Origin: Virgibacillus proomii
GTDB taxonomy: Bacteria > Bacillota > Bacilli > Bacillales > Amphibacillaceae
Length of the DNA stretch: 64,000 nucleotides
Assembly (NCBI RefSeq): GCF_900162615.1
Contig: NZ_FUFN01000008.1
Location: 248,001-312,000 of the forward strand
Reading direction: 5' to 3'
Below the pieces are notes generated by a model. The model worked only from the letters and a program-made list of their open reading frames with translations. It had not been told where the DNA came from and did no database searches. The translations under genes and the position numbers were made by a program. The number at the start of each line of letters is the position of its first letter. Position 1 is the stretch's first letter. Below are positions 1 through 7,672 of the stretch, piece by piece.

Positions 1-681
1 TTTCTCTGCTTCCAAGTAATATTTTAATTCTCTTTCCTGATTCTTGTGGTACATGATTTTAGTTTCCAGCATCGATACAAGCGGTGCCGTCAACAGCTTA
101 TTTGCTAATTTAACGGCCTGTGGGACCACCCGTTCCTCCGTAAGCTGATCAACTAACCCGATTTTCTTTGCCCTTACTGCATCGACTTGCTCTAGACTCC
201 AAATAAATTGTTTCGCCTGGTGAGTTCCTAGCCGCTCCTTTAATAGAAAATGCCCGCCGCCATCCGGAGCAAGACCGATACTGATAAATAACATTCCTAG
301 CTTTGCATTTTCCTGAGCAACAACATAATCAGCCGTTAAAGCATAACTTAATCCCAATCCTGCCACAGATCCATGGATAGCAGAAATAACGATTTTGGGC
401 ATCATATAAAGTTTGCATGTAATCGCCCCAATTAAGTCCATAATGTCAGCAAAAAAATCATAATCTGATAAATCGGACATTATCGAGATATCTCCACCAG
501 CGCAAAAAGCATTCCCTTCTCCGGAAATAATAACAACTTGATCTTCATTTTTTTCTATTTTTTCAACCGTATCCAACAAGTCCTTTAGCATTTCTATATG
601 AAGTGCATTATAACGTTCAGGTCGATTAAAATGAATATAAGAAATGCCATCCTTACGTTGATAAATTACAGTCTCTCCCAT
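1..681 (-). CDS. Enoyl-CoA hydratase/isomerase (crotonase) family protein, 3' end outside window
   Basis: I translated the minus strand from the ATG at 681; the frame stays open for 227 codons to the window edge, so roughly the last 30 residues are missing. The crotonase fold is recognisable: an N-terminal HFNRPERYNAL segment (about residues 17-27), the oxyanion-hole segment AFCAGGDIS (about 59-67), a second one, HGSVAGLGLSYAL (about 95-107), and IGLAPDGGGH (about 128-137). The two glutamates used by classical enoyl-CoA hydratases appear to be replaced (Ser in GLGLSYAL, Phe before ISIGLAP), while the PDGGG motif resembles the Asp of PaaG-type isomerases. An isomerase or other crotonase reaction is therefore more likely than simple hydration; the substrate is unknown. 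A GGGG run just upstream of the ATG serves as ribosome binding site. It resembles B. subtilis YhaR in size and family. Confidence 0.85.
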   Translation of the reverse strand, partial: MGETVIYQRKDGISYIHFNRPERYNALHIEMLKDLLDTVEKIEKNEDQVVIISGEGNAFCAGGDISIMSDLSDYDFFADIMDLIGAITCKLYMMPKIVISAIHGSVAGLGLSYALTADYVVAQENAKLGMLFISIGLAPDGGGHFLLKERLGTHQAKQFIWSLEQVDAVRAKKIGLVDQLTEERVVPQAVKLANKLLTAPLVSMLETKIMYHKNQERELKYYLEAEK

Positions 682-1138
682 AGTTGCCCCCCTCATTTTG
701 TATTTTCTTGAAAATAAAATTTACAGTTTTACAACAGTCACTATATATAATTAATTCGATATTCATCCATAATATCCTGCTAAAGAAGTGTTCAAAAAGT
801 CCGTAGAAAATGGCGGGACACCTTTTACGTTAGAATGGATAAAGAGTAATTTTATGTACAACGTATAAGTAAAACTAGAAAGACGCCTCGCCTCCTTAGG
901 GTTTATCGCTGGCTAAATTTTCGTTTTTTATGTTAACTGATGCTTCAAATTATAAGCCTTCGTCACCAAAACCATGCGCTTTCGAACTTCTCTCCCCTTT
1001 CACACACTATCATAAAACCATTTTGTTCATTTGAAGCAGATAACCGTCTTAATACATATGTGAAACTCTAAACGACGTGCTTAACGCAAAAGAAAAACTG
1101 CAGTTAATAATTTACTGCAGTTGAATGAAAGCTATTAA
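682..1138. other. Intergenic region without a recognisable gene
   Basis: These 457 bases hold the yheA terminator near the right end. The rest has no credible open frame with a ribosome binding site. The stretch around 785-1000 (with a GAGGCGAGGCG-like run on the minus strand) does not match the repeat modules seen elsewhere in the window, and I do not recognise it. Confidence 0.5.
1091..1122 (-). terminator. Intrinsic terminator of yheA
   Basis: On the minus strand the stem AACTGCAGT pairs with ACTGCAGTT across a 9-base AT loop and is followed directly by TTTCTTTT. It lies 17 bases beyond the yheA stop codon. Confidence 0.8.
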
Positions 1139-1486
1139 TTAATTCTGAGCTCCATAAAGCTCTTCCAAAGGCTTCGTTATAATACGGCTTATATCATTAA
1201 TAACCATGTTTAATCGTTGTTCTTCTTCCATTAATTTAGCAATTCCTTGGTGTTGTTGGACTAATTCAACGACTTTTTTAGCTCTTTCTACCTCTTCTTC
1301 TGTAATCTCCTGTCCTTGCATTTGCTTTTCTTGTAAGGACATTTGAGTGTCTCGGAAATTATCAAACATCTGTTTCGCAGATGGCTCATTCATTACTGCA
1401 TCATATGCATTTTTTAGACTTTTAAATTCTTCGCTTTCACGAATCGCTTTTTCTAAATCGTACGCACTATCATAAATATTAGGCAC
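1139..1486 (-). CDS. yheA: YheA/YmcA-family (UPF0342) protein
   Basis: A 115-residue soluble, almost entirely helical acidic protein. The pattern MPNIYDSAYDLEKAIRESEE with a central NFRDTQMSLQEKQMQGQE stretch is characteristic of the YheA branch of the UPF0342 family (Com_YlbF fold), small helical proteins related to the YlbF/YmcA regulatory proteins that affect competence, biofilm formation and mRNA processing. For YheA itself no biochemical role is firmly known. The start codon is GTG at 1486, seven bases after GGAGG; no ATG near the conserved N-terminus competes. It is monocistronic with its own terminator. Confidence 0.85.
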   Translation of the reverse strand: MPNIYDSAYDLEKAIRESEEFKSLKNAYDAVMNEPSAKQMFDNFRDTQMSLQEKQMQGQEITEEEVERAKKVVELVQQHQGIAKLMEEEQRLNMVINDISRIITKPLEELYGAQN

Positions 1487-1647
1487 AACATATCCTCCTT
1501 CAAATTCTGACTCTTATTTACTATAACAAACGAAATCTTTTGTGTATACCGTTTCCTCCCTTAAAAAAGCAACTGATATTTTATTTTTTAAACTGATTTT
1601 TACTGGTATAATAAAGAAAACTACTTCGTTAAAAAGGAGTTTCCACC

Positions 1648-2541
1648 ATGATTAATCAGCTTAAAAAAATTTTCCCCTCACTCGTAGTCGGAACAACAGA
1701 AATGATCCAATCCTCTTCTTTTTGCTGGTATATAATGGATAACGGTGAAAAAATCGGTATTCAAAAAGATGAATTAACTTCTAAGGATAAGAAACTTTTA
1801 CAAACATTTTTAACCCCATATAAAGTACAATTACCACTTCCTTCAGAACAAGAGAGAAATTGGCAGCGTATTATTAATCAAACAGCTACAAATATAGATA
1901 TTATAACTAAAACACCTTATCGTTTTGTCTATTTTACGATGAATGATGAGCAAATTGAACCAACTGTGTTTAAAGAATCAATCCAAGCGATGTTCGATTA
2001 CCCGATACCAATGTTGTGGGAAAATGAACGGGAAGGAATGATCATTGAGGAACAACCGACAATCGTTGAAGAAAGCTTACCCTACCATCAAATGATTGAT
2101 GTAATCATGAGTGATTTATACGTAAATGTCCATTTTTTTGTTGGTCCTTACTTAAACAACTATTACGATGCAAAAGATCAATACAATCGTATACTCACAT
2201 ATGCTAAAATTGCTCTATCCTACTCGAATAAACCAGTAATTAATTACCAGGATGCAATGCCATTTGTATTATTGGAACAAACGGATAATTCATTTCGTCA
2301 TCACTTGATTCAAGTTACCCTTCAAGAGTTCGCAACCAAACAGGACTTTTTAAAGACGATACATACATTTTTAACATGCAACTTAAATATATCGGAAACT
2401 GCAAAAAAATTATTTATGCATCGAAACAGTTTACAATACCGAATTGATAAATTTATTGAAAAGACTGGTATTGACATCCGACAATTTCATCAAGCTGTTA
2501 CTGTTTATTTTGCCCTTTTAGCCAACATGCACAAAGAATAA
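1648..2541 (+). CDS. PucR/CdaR-type helix-turn-helix regulator
   Basis: A 297-residue protein whose last 60 residues (about 235-292) read as a PucR-type C-terminal helix-turn-helix, with NLNISETAKKLFMHRNSLQY as the recognition region. The N-terminal 220 residues are not a recognisable PucR N-domain and hold no clear ligand-binding motif. Proteins of this type are transcription regulators, often of sugar acid or purine genes; the target here is unknown. It stands 92 bases upstream of the sugar ABC ATPase gene on the same strand, so a link to sugar uptake is possible but unproven, since a strong terminator separates the two. Start chosen at the ATG behind AAAAAGGAG; an extended -10 (TGGTATAAT, 1604-1612) lies upstream. 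Confidence 0.75.
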   Translation: MINQLKKIFPSLVVGTTEMIQSSSFCWYIMDNGEKIGIQKDELTSKDKKLLQTFLTPYKVQLPLPSEQERNWQRIINQTATNIDIITKTPYRFVYFTMNDEQIEPTVFKESIQAMFDYPIPMLWENEREGMIIEEQPTIVEESLPYHQMIDVIMSDLYVNVHFFVGPYLNNYYDAKDQYNRILTYAKIALSYSNKPVINYQDAMPFVLLEQTDNSFRHHLIQVTLQEFATKQDFLKTIHTFLTCNLNISETAKKLFMHRNSLQYRIDKFIEKTGIDIRQFHQAVTVYFALLANMHKE

Positions 2542-2570
2542 CGCATTCTTTGTGCATGTTGGCTGTTTCC
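2521..2570 (+). terminator. 19-bp perfect hairpin overlapping the end of the regulator gene
   Basis: GCCAACATGCACAAAGAAT (2521-2539) pairs without mismatch with 2545-2563 across the 5-base loop AACGC and is followed by TGTTTCC. The left arm encodes the last residues of the PucR-type protein (ANMHKE) and the stop codon sits at the loop. The U tract is short, so termination strength is uncertain. Confidence 0.65.
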
Positions 2571-2602
2571 AATTTGCTAAGCTTTTCTTATACTAAAAGT
2601 AA

Positions 2603-2616
2603 TCAAAACGCTTACA
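2603..2616 (-). promoter_or_regulatory. cre-like site (CcpA operator) in the msmX leader
   Basis: On the minus strand the site reads TGTAAGCGTTTTGA, which fits the catabolite-responsive element consensus TGWAANCGNTNWCW at nearly every position and is centred on CG. It lies between a TATACT -10 (about 2590-2595) and the ribosome binding site of the ABC ATPase gene, a position expected to repress or roadblock transcription when preferred sugars are present. Confidence 0.6.
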
Positions 2617-2633
2617 AATTGGAGGGTTTACTA

Positions 2634-3731
2634 ATGGCTGAATTACGTTTAGAACATATCCAGAAAGTATATGATAAAAAGAATATTGCTGTAGATGATT
2701 TTAATCTACATATTAAAGATAAGGAATTTATTGTTTTTGTTGGTCCATCAGGTTGTGGTAAATCGACTACTTTACGTATGATCGCTGGTTTAGAAGAAAT
2801 TACAAGTGGGGAATTATATATTAATGACAAAAAAATGAATGATGTTGCACCTAAAGATCGTGATATTGCCATGGTATTCCAGAACTATGCACTATATCCA
2901 CATATGAATGTTTACGATAATATGGCATTTGGTCTTAAATTACGTAAATTTAAAAAGGATGAAATCGATAAACGGGTTAAAAATGCTGCCAAGATATTAG
3001 GGTTAGAAGCTTATTTAGATCGTAAACCAAAAGCGCTTTCAGGTGGTCAGCGTCAACGTGTTGCTCTAGGTCGTGCCATCGTCCGAGATGCTAAAGTGTT
3101 CTTAATGGATGAACCGCTATCCAATTTAGATGCCAAGCTACGTGTTCAAATGCGAGCTGAAATTCAAAAGCTGCACCAACGCTTACAAACTACTACTATC
3201 TATGTAACCCATGACCAAACCGAAGCAATGACAATGGCAACCCGCCTTGTCGTTATGAAGGATGGCATTATCCAACAAATTGGTGCTCCAAAAGAGGTAT
3301 ATGATAATCCTGATAATGTTTTTGTCGGCGGATTTATCGGATCACCATCCATGAACTTCTTTACTGGTACATTAAAAGAAAATTATTTTGAGATAGGAAA
3401 TGTGAAAATTGCTGTACCAGAAGGCAAATTAAAACCATTGCGTGAACAAGGATATATGAACAAACAAGTTATCTTGGGTATTCGCCCTGAGGATATTCAT
3501 GATGAACCTGTATTTATCGAATCCACCCCAGATACAAAAATTTCAATTACGATTGATGTTGCAGATTTAATGGGCGCCGAAACATTTCTTTATGGAAAAA
3601 TCGCAGAACAGGATTTCATCGCACGGATTGACTCACGTACGGATAGTAATGTCGGACAAACTATTGATTTAGCCTTTGATATGAACAAAGCTCACTTTTT
3701 TAATTACGAAACAGAGGTACGTATTCATTAA
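2634..3731 (+). CDS. msmX: MsmX/UgpC-type sugar ABC transporter ATP-binding protein
   Basis: A 365-residue ATPase with Walker A GPSGCGKST (37-45), Q-loop region VFQNYALYPHM, ABC signature LSGGQRQRVALGRA, Walker B VFLMDEPLSNLDAKLR, switch histidine in YVTHDQTEAMTMA, and a C-terminal TOBE/MOBE regulatory domain from about residue 240. This is the architecture of the multitask ATPase MsmX that in Bacillus energises several carbohydrate importers whose operons lack their own ATPase. No permease or binding protein is adjacent, which fits that shared role. Start set at the ATG behind TTGGAGGG; an upstream in-frame ATG at 2550 lies inside the preceding hairpin and lacks a ribosome binding site. A cre-like site in the leader suggests CcpA control. 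Confidence 0.92.
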   Translation: MAELRLEHIQKVYDKKNIAVDDFNLHIKDKEFIVFVGPSGCGKSTTLRMIAGLEEITSGELYINDKKMNDVAPKDRDIAMVFQNYALYPHMNVYDNMAFGLKLRKFKKDEIDKRVKNAAKILGLEAYLDRKPKALSGGQRQRVALGRAIVRDAKVFLMDEPLSNLDAKLRVQMRAEIQKLHQRLQTTTIYVTHDQTEAMTMATRLVVMKDGIIQQIGAPKEVYDNPDNVFVGGFIGSPSMNFFTGTLKENYFEIGNVKIAVPEGKLKPLREQGYMNKQVILGIRPEDIHDEPVFIESTPDTKISITIDVADLMGAETFLYGKIAEQDFIARIDSRTDSNVGQTIDLAFDMNKAHFFNYETEVRIH

Positions 3732-3843
3732 CAAAGCAAAAAAATAACTACAAATATAAGGTAAAGAATAACCACACAATAAATGAAATCGAAAACGAAC
3801 GACTTTCATATGTGGTAAATCTTCTTACAAAAGAAAAGTAATA

Positions 3844-3873
3844 GGGAAAAGCGCAGGTGACTGTGCTTTTCCC
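3844..3873. terminator. Hairpin between convergent msmX and SASP genes
   Basis: GGGAAAAGC-G-CA pairs with TG-T-GCTTTTCCC around a 6-base loop. T-rich but interrupted sequence follows on both sides, so it could serve either gene; it is closer to the SASP stop codon (15 bases). Confidence 0.5.
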
Positions 3874-3888
3874 GTATATCCAACTTTA

Positions 3889-4089
3889 TTAAGCTTTTGG
3901 TCCAAGCTGCTGTTGAGCAGTTTGTACAAGACGCTTTGTAATCTCTCCTCCTACAGATCCGTTTGCACGAGAAGTAGATTCTGGTCCTAAGTTAACGCCA
4001 AATTCTTGAGCAATTTCATACTTCATTTGGTCAAGTGCTTGTTGTACTCCAGGAACTAGTAATTGATTTGAGTTATTGTTTCTTGCCAT
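3889..4089 (-). CDS. Alpha/beta-type small acid-soluble spore protein
   Basis: A 66-residue protein with both family signatures: the KYEIAQEFGVNLG motif with the GerPR-protease site (about residues 23-35) and the C-terminal GSVGGEITKRLVQ motif. SASPs of this type coat DNA in the dormant spore, force it toward an A-like form and protect against UV and heat; they are degraded at germination. Start set at the ATG eight bases behind AGGAGG; a GTG three codons earlier would sit on the ribosome binding site. Upstream, CAAACTA with ATTATA 17 bases before it is a tolerable sigma-G-like pair. Forespore expression is inferred. Confidence 0.95.
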   Translation of the reverse strand: MARNNNSNQLLVPGVQQALDQMKYEIAQEFGVNLGPESTSRANGSVGGEITKRLVQTAQQQLGPKA

Positions 4090-4204
4090 CTTTATCACCT
4101 CCTGTGCTTATAGTTTGAGCAGATTTAGCAAACTTATAATGAATTTTCATTGGTAAATAATAGAGATGGAAGGATATTCAACCTTAATATACATATAAAA
4201 CTTT

Positions 4205-4300
4205 ACGCTGAAAATTAGCAGGAAAGCGATCTTTGCTTTCCGAGGAAGCTAAGGAGACCTGCGGAAAGCGAAATATGTTAACGTAGCGAGGATAGGAATT
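4205..4300. repeat. Hairpin-bearing intergenic sequence, possible degenerate repeat
   Basis: GGAAAGC (4223-4229) pairs with GCTTTCC (4235-4241), and a further GGAAAGCGAA copy follows at 4262. The composition differs from the flanking AT-rich DNA. It does not match the A, B or C modules found elsewhere in the window. I recognise it only as the kind of GC-richer repetitive sequence found between Bacillus genes. Confidence 0.35.
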
Positions 4301-4624
4301 TTTTTACACTATAAGAAAGTATTTTTATGGTTTATCCCGCATGTAAGGTGCCGTAAGACTCCCACTTCAAAATCTTGGAGTTGATTCAAAAGGGTCTAAG
4401 TGGGAGAAGACGGCATCTAAATGCCCGATTCGTTCAACTAACATTCAGTAGGAGATGGAAGAAAACTCCTACTGAATGAAGTTTCACTTTATCGTATAAG
4501 AAAAACTATGACTTTCGCTAAAGACTTGGCGACAAGCCAAGTTTTTCTTAGTACATACAAACAAACCGAACAATTCATTGTTCGGTTTGTTTGTGCTATT
4601 AGTATTTGCTTTTGTCCCAGCCTC
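4301..4624 (-). repeat. Composite repeat copy 1: outer end, B-left, A core, B-right
   Basis: Reading the minus strand from 4624: GGCTGGGACA end, then a long palindrome (4558-4592) with AAACCGAACAAT paired to ATTGTTCGGTTT, then module B (AAGAAAAACTTGGCTTG...), then module A from GATAAAGTGAAACTTC (about 4493) through hairpin 1 (CATTCAGTAGGAG/CTCCTACTGAATG) to GCGGGATAAA (about 4331), then the B right arm with TACTTTCTTATAG. It begins 15 bases after the fumC stop codon and probably supplies its transcription end. The left outer terminus present in the copy at 10911 is missing here. Confidence 0.8.
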
Positions 4625-4638
4625 TTTGATAAATTTAA

Positions 4639-6024
4639 TTATTTGGGATACGTCATTTCCTTAGGATTCACATATTTATCAAATTGTTCTTCAGTTAGTA
4701 AGTCCAATTTAACTGCCGTTTCTTTTAAGGTTGTGTTTTCTTCATATGCTGTTTTCGCTATTTTAGCTGCATTTTCATAACCAATATGAGGGTTCAGTGC
4801 TGTTACTAACATAAGAGAGTCTTTTAAATTCTTCTCAATTTGCTCGAGATTTGGTTCAATTCCTTGTGCACAGCGCTCATCAAACGAAACAATACTATCT
4901 GCAAGAAGATCACAAGACTGTAAAAAGTTATATGCAATAACCGGTTTAAACACGTTTAGTTCAAAATTACCTTGACTAGCTGCAAAGCCAATCGTTGCAT
5001 CATTTCCCATTACTTGAGCAGCAACCATTGTTACCGCTTCGCTTTGCGTTGGGTTTACTTTTCCAGGCATAATGGAACTTCCAGGTTCATTTGCTGGGAT
5101 TGTTATCTCCCCAATACCACAACGAGGACCGCTTGCAAGCCAACGTACATCATTGGCAATTTTCATTATATCTGCTGCCAACGCTTTCAATGCCCCATGA
5201 GCATAAACAGATTCATCATGACTAGTTAATGCGTGGAATTTATTTGGTGCTGAAATGAATTCTTTATCTGTAGCTTGTCGTATCTTCGCACAAACTTTCT
5301 CAGCAAATTCAGGATGCGCATTTAAGCCTGTTCCAACGGCTGTTCCGCCAATAGCTAGTTCTTTTAAGTATTGGACACTTTGTTCAATCATGGATTCTGA
5401 CTTTTCCAACATGCGATGCCAACCGCTTATCTCTTGGCCGAGCGTTAATGGAGTCGCATCTTGCAAATGGGTACGACCGATTTTTACAATATCATTAAAT
5501 TTATCCATTTTAGCTTTTAATGTAGCTTTTAACGTGCTTACAGATGGTAAAACTTTATCTTCTAATTTTAGTACAAAGGCAATATGCATTGCAGTAGGAT
5601 ACGTATCATTTGAACTTTGTGATTTATTAACATCATCATTAGGGTGTAGAATTAAATCACTGCCTTGTTGCTTTAACCAGTTATTCCCAACATGTGCAAT
5701 AACTTCATTAATATTCATATTCGATTGCGTGCCACTTCCAGTTTGCCAAACAACTAAAGGAAAATGCTCTGTTAGATCGCCGTTTACAATCTGATCCGCA
5801 GCAACTCCGATAGCCGCCGCTTTCTTTTCTTCCAACAGTCCAAGCTCCTTATTAGCAAGAGCAGCACTTTTTTTCAATATCGCAAACGCTTTAATTATTT
5901 CCAAAGGCATTTTTTCATTACCTATAGGAAAATTTTGTTTACTTCTCTGTGTTTGCGCCCCCCAATACTTATCCGTTGGTACATGAATTTCTCCTATCGT
6001 ATCTTTTTCTACACGATAATCCAT
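4639..6024 (-). CDS. fumC: Class II fumarate hydratase (fumarase)
   Basis: A 461-residue protein of the fumarase/aspartase superfamily, interconverting fumarate and L-malate in the TCA cycle. It carries the three conserved blocks: SGTQSNMN (97-104), GRTHLQDATP (183-192), and the superfamily signature GSSIMPGKVNPTQ (315-327) on the catalytic loop. The length matches bacterial FumC, and the HLQDATP form fits fumarase better than argininosuccinate lyase or aspartase. The gene is monocistronic. A TACAAT -10 with TG extension (6060-6065) drives it; the matching -35 region (6083-6088) falls inside the end of repeat copy 2. Inverted copies of the same repeat lie on both sides of the gene. Confidence 0.95.
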   Translation of the reverse strand: MDYRVEKDTIGEIHVPTDKYWGAQTQRSKQNFPIGNEKMPLEIIKAFAILKKSAALANKELGLLEEKKAAAIGVAADQIVNGDLTEHFPLVVWQTGSGTQSNMNINEVIAHVGNNWLKQQGSDLILHPNDDVNKSQSSNDTYPTAMHIAFVLKLEDKVLPSVSTLKATLKAKMDKFNDIVKIGRTHLQDATPLTLGQEISGWHRMLEKSESMIEQSVQYLKELAIGGTAVGTGLNAHPEFAEKVCAKIRQATDKEFISAPNKFHALTSHDESVYAHGALKALAADIMKIANDVRWLASGPRCGIGEITIPANEPGSSIMPGKVNPTQSEAVTMVAAQVMGNDATIGFAASQGNFELNVFKPVIAYNFLQSCDLLADSIVSFDERCAQGIEPNLEQIEKNLKDSLMLVTALNPHIGYENAAKIAKTAYEENTTLKETAVKLDLLTEEQFDKYVNPKEMTYPK

Positions 6025-6078
6025 TATACTTTCCTCCCTATGTCGATTACTCGCTATCTATTGTACCAGAAATTCCTT

Positions 6079-6253
6079 ATTAGAAAAACTTTGCTTGTCG
6101 CGAAGTCTTTAGCGAAAGTTTGTAGTTTTTCTTATACGATAAAGTGAAACTTCATTCAGTAGGAGTTTTCTTCCATTTCCTACTGAATGTTAGTACCGCA
6201 AGGGCATGACCTAAAGACCTCTGAACGAATCGGGCATTTAGGTGCCGTTTTTT
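6079..6253 (+). repeat. Repeat copy 2: B-left plus A core, truncated in hairpin 2
   Basis: B-left (AGAAAAACTTTGCTTG..., 6081-6137) runs into module A at 6139 (ACGATAAAGTGAAACTTC). Hairpin 1 is the CATTCAGTAGG type. The optional small hairpin follows (AAGGGCATGACCTAAAGACC region), then the conserved GAACGAATCGGGCATTTAGG. The copy stops just after GGTGCCGTTTTTTT, so the right half of hairpin 2 is absent. It lies in inverted orientation to copy 1 across fumC. Confidence 0.85.
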
Positions 6254-6721
6254 TATATTTAACTTCTTTAAATATCTAAGGCATGAATTAACTTTTAAAA
6301 TTTGATACATTCTAGTCTATGACAAAATTCAAAGTAATATATTTTAAAGCTTTTTCAAACATCTTCCATTAATGACACAAAATTGTACGGGATTTTTTAA
6401 CACTTTTATGCCTATCTTCTTTTATAATATGAACAGGATGACTTTCCCCATAAAAAATACAACACCATTTTTAAGCAGTTCATCTTCTTTGTTGATAATT
6501 ATGTTGACTGAGACTAGAAAAGAAGGAGGTTTCTGCTCTTTTTTATTGAAAACTAATTGTATTCAAGTTAATTTATTATTACAATGCTTTTTAATTATGT
6601 AAGATAGGCTTTATCCACATGTGGGGGCAATGTACGGGTTTGGTACAATAATGGATTAAAAACATGGAAAAAGTTTATCATTCACGGTAAGCGCTTATTT
6701 CTCGGGAGGGAGGATTTCGCC
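6254..6721. other. AT-rich intergenic region upstream of the phospholipase-like gene
   Basis: About 470 bases without a credible gene. GTACAAT at 6649 is a possible -10 for the downstream gene. An isolated AAGAAGGAGG at 6519-6528 is not followed by a usable start codon. The open frame at 6372-6602 has no ribosome binding site and a low-complexity, unlikely composition. Confidence 0.45.
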
Positions 6722-7636
6722 ATGCCCAATATATGGACACATATCTTATTTTGTGAAGAAATAGCTGATGCAGTAACTCAGACTCATTTATTCTCCAGTC
6801 ATGAATCTTTAATGAAATTGGGTGCCCAAGGACCGGACCCTTTCTTTTATTATAATTTTTGGCCATGGAAAAAAAATGATACAGTTGAGGAAATCGGCTT
6901 AGCGTTACATGAAAAACACTGCGGTGTATTTTTATTAGATTTGATCAAAGCTGCAAAAACAATGGATGACCAAGTAAGAGCATTTATATTTGGCTTCGTT
7001 ACTCATCATATATTGGATCGAAATACTCATCCTTATATTAATTATCGAGCAGGGTACGAAGGAAATAAACATCAGCAGTTAGAAATAATTATCGATACAT
7101 TAATCATGGAAAAATTTAATAACCTAAAAACCTGGAAAACCCCTGTTTACAAAGAAATCGATGTTGGAAGATTATTAAATAGCCAAGTTATCCACTTATT
7201 GCACAAGATGATTAACAAGCACTTTCCTGAATTAAACATAAAGAAGTCAGGATATATTCAAAAGTCATACCGTGATATGAAATTAGCTTTAAAAATACTC
7301 TATGATCCATATGGGTGGAAAAATGCACTTCTTGGCTCACTCGTTTCGTCTTATTCTCATCGACCAGTTCGAGCAAATATTGATTATTTGAATGAAAACC
7401 GTATTACATGGTATCATCCTGCAACAAATGAGCCGAGCAAAAAAAGTTTTATTGATCTTTACTTGCAAGCTAAAACAGAGGGAATAAGTATTTTAACTAC
7501 AGTAAAAGACTACTGGCAACAACAGGATGAAATATTGTTCAATAAGCTAAAAGAACAACTGGGGGATATTTCCTATGATACAGGAAAACCGCTGGAATTG
7601 AATATGAAAAATATATATAGTAATCCAATCGTTTAG
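6722..7636 (+). CDS. Zinc-dependent phospholipase C-like protein
   Basis: A 304-residue protein with the N-terminal MPNIWTH start and histidine/aspartate spacing of the zinc-dependent phospholipase C family: WTH at 5-7, GAQGPDPFFY (about 37-46), HEKHCG (about 67-72), FVTHHILDRNTHPY (about 98-111) and ... GNKHQQLE... (about 117-124). The histidines and acidic residues of these blocks are the expected ligands of the trinuclear zinc site. It lacks a secretion signal, unlike clostridial alpha-toxin-type enzymes, so it is probably an intracellular member of unknown substrate. The start lies seven bases after GGAGGGAGGA. Confidence 0.8.
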   Translation: MPNIWTHILFCEEIADAVTQTHLFSSHESLMKLGAQGPDPFFYYNFWPWKKNDTVEEIGLALHEKHCGVFLLDLIKAAKTMDDQVRAFIFGFVTHHILDRNTHPYINYRAGYEGNKHQQLEIIIDTLIMEKFNNLKTWKTPVYKEIDVGRLLNSQVIHLLHKMINKHFPELNIKKSGYIQKSYRDMKLALKILYDPYGWKNALLGSLVSSYSHRPVRANIDYLNENRITWYHPATNEPSKKSFIDLYLQAKTEGISILTTVKDYWQQQDEILFNKLKEQLGDISYDTGKPLELNMKNIYSNPIV

Positions 7637-7672
7637 CCATGGACAGAGGGACTTCCCTCCTTCCGCGGTTAT

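Noticed and set aside
2550..2633. N-terminal 28-codon extension of msmX from the ATG at 2550
   Set aside because: It lies within the terminator hairpin of the preceding gene and across the promoter and cre-like site; the ATG at 2634 has the ribosome binding site and the conserved N-terminus.
4301..4624. Ordinary intrinsic terminator as the full explanation of the repeat behind fumC
   Set aside because: A palindrome there may end transcription, but the 320-bp modular structure recurs at many sites and without T tracts, so termination alone does not explain it.
5255..5794. 179-residue plus-strand frame inside fumC
   Set aside because: It is the antisense of a complete, well-conserved fumarase and has no independent support.
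6372..6602. Possible 76-residue gene upstream of the phospholipase-like gene
   Set aside because: No ribosome binding site, no start context, low-complexity Ser/Phe-rich sequence in an AT-rich spacer.
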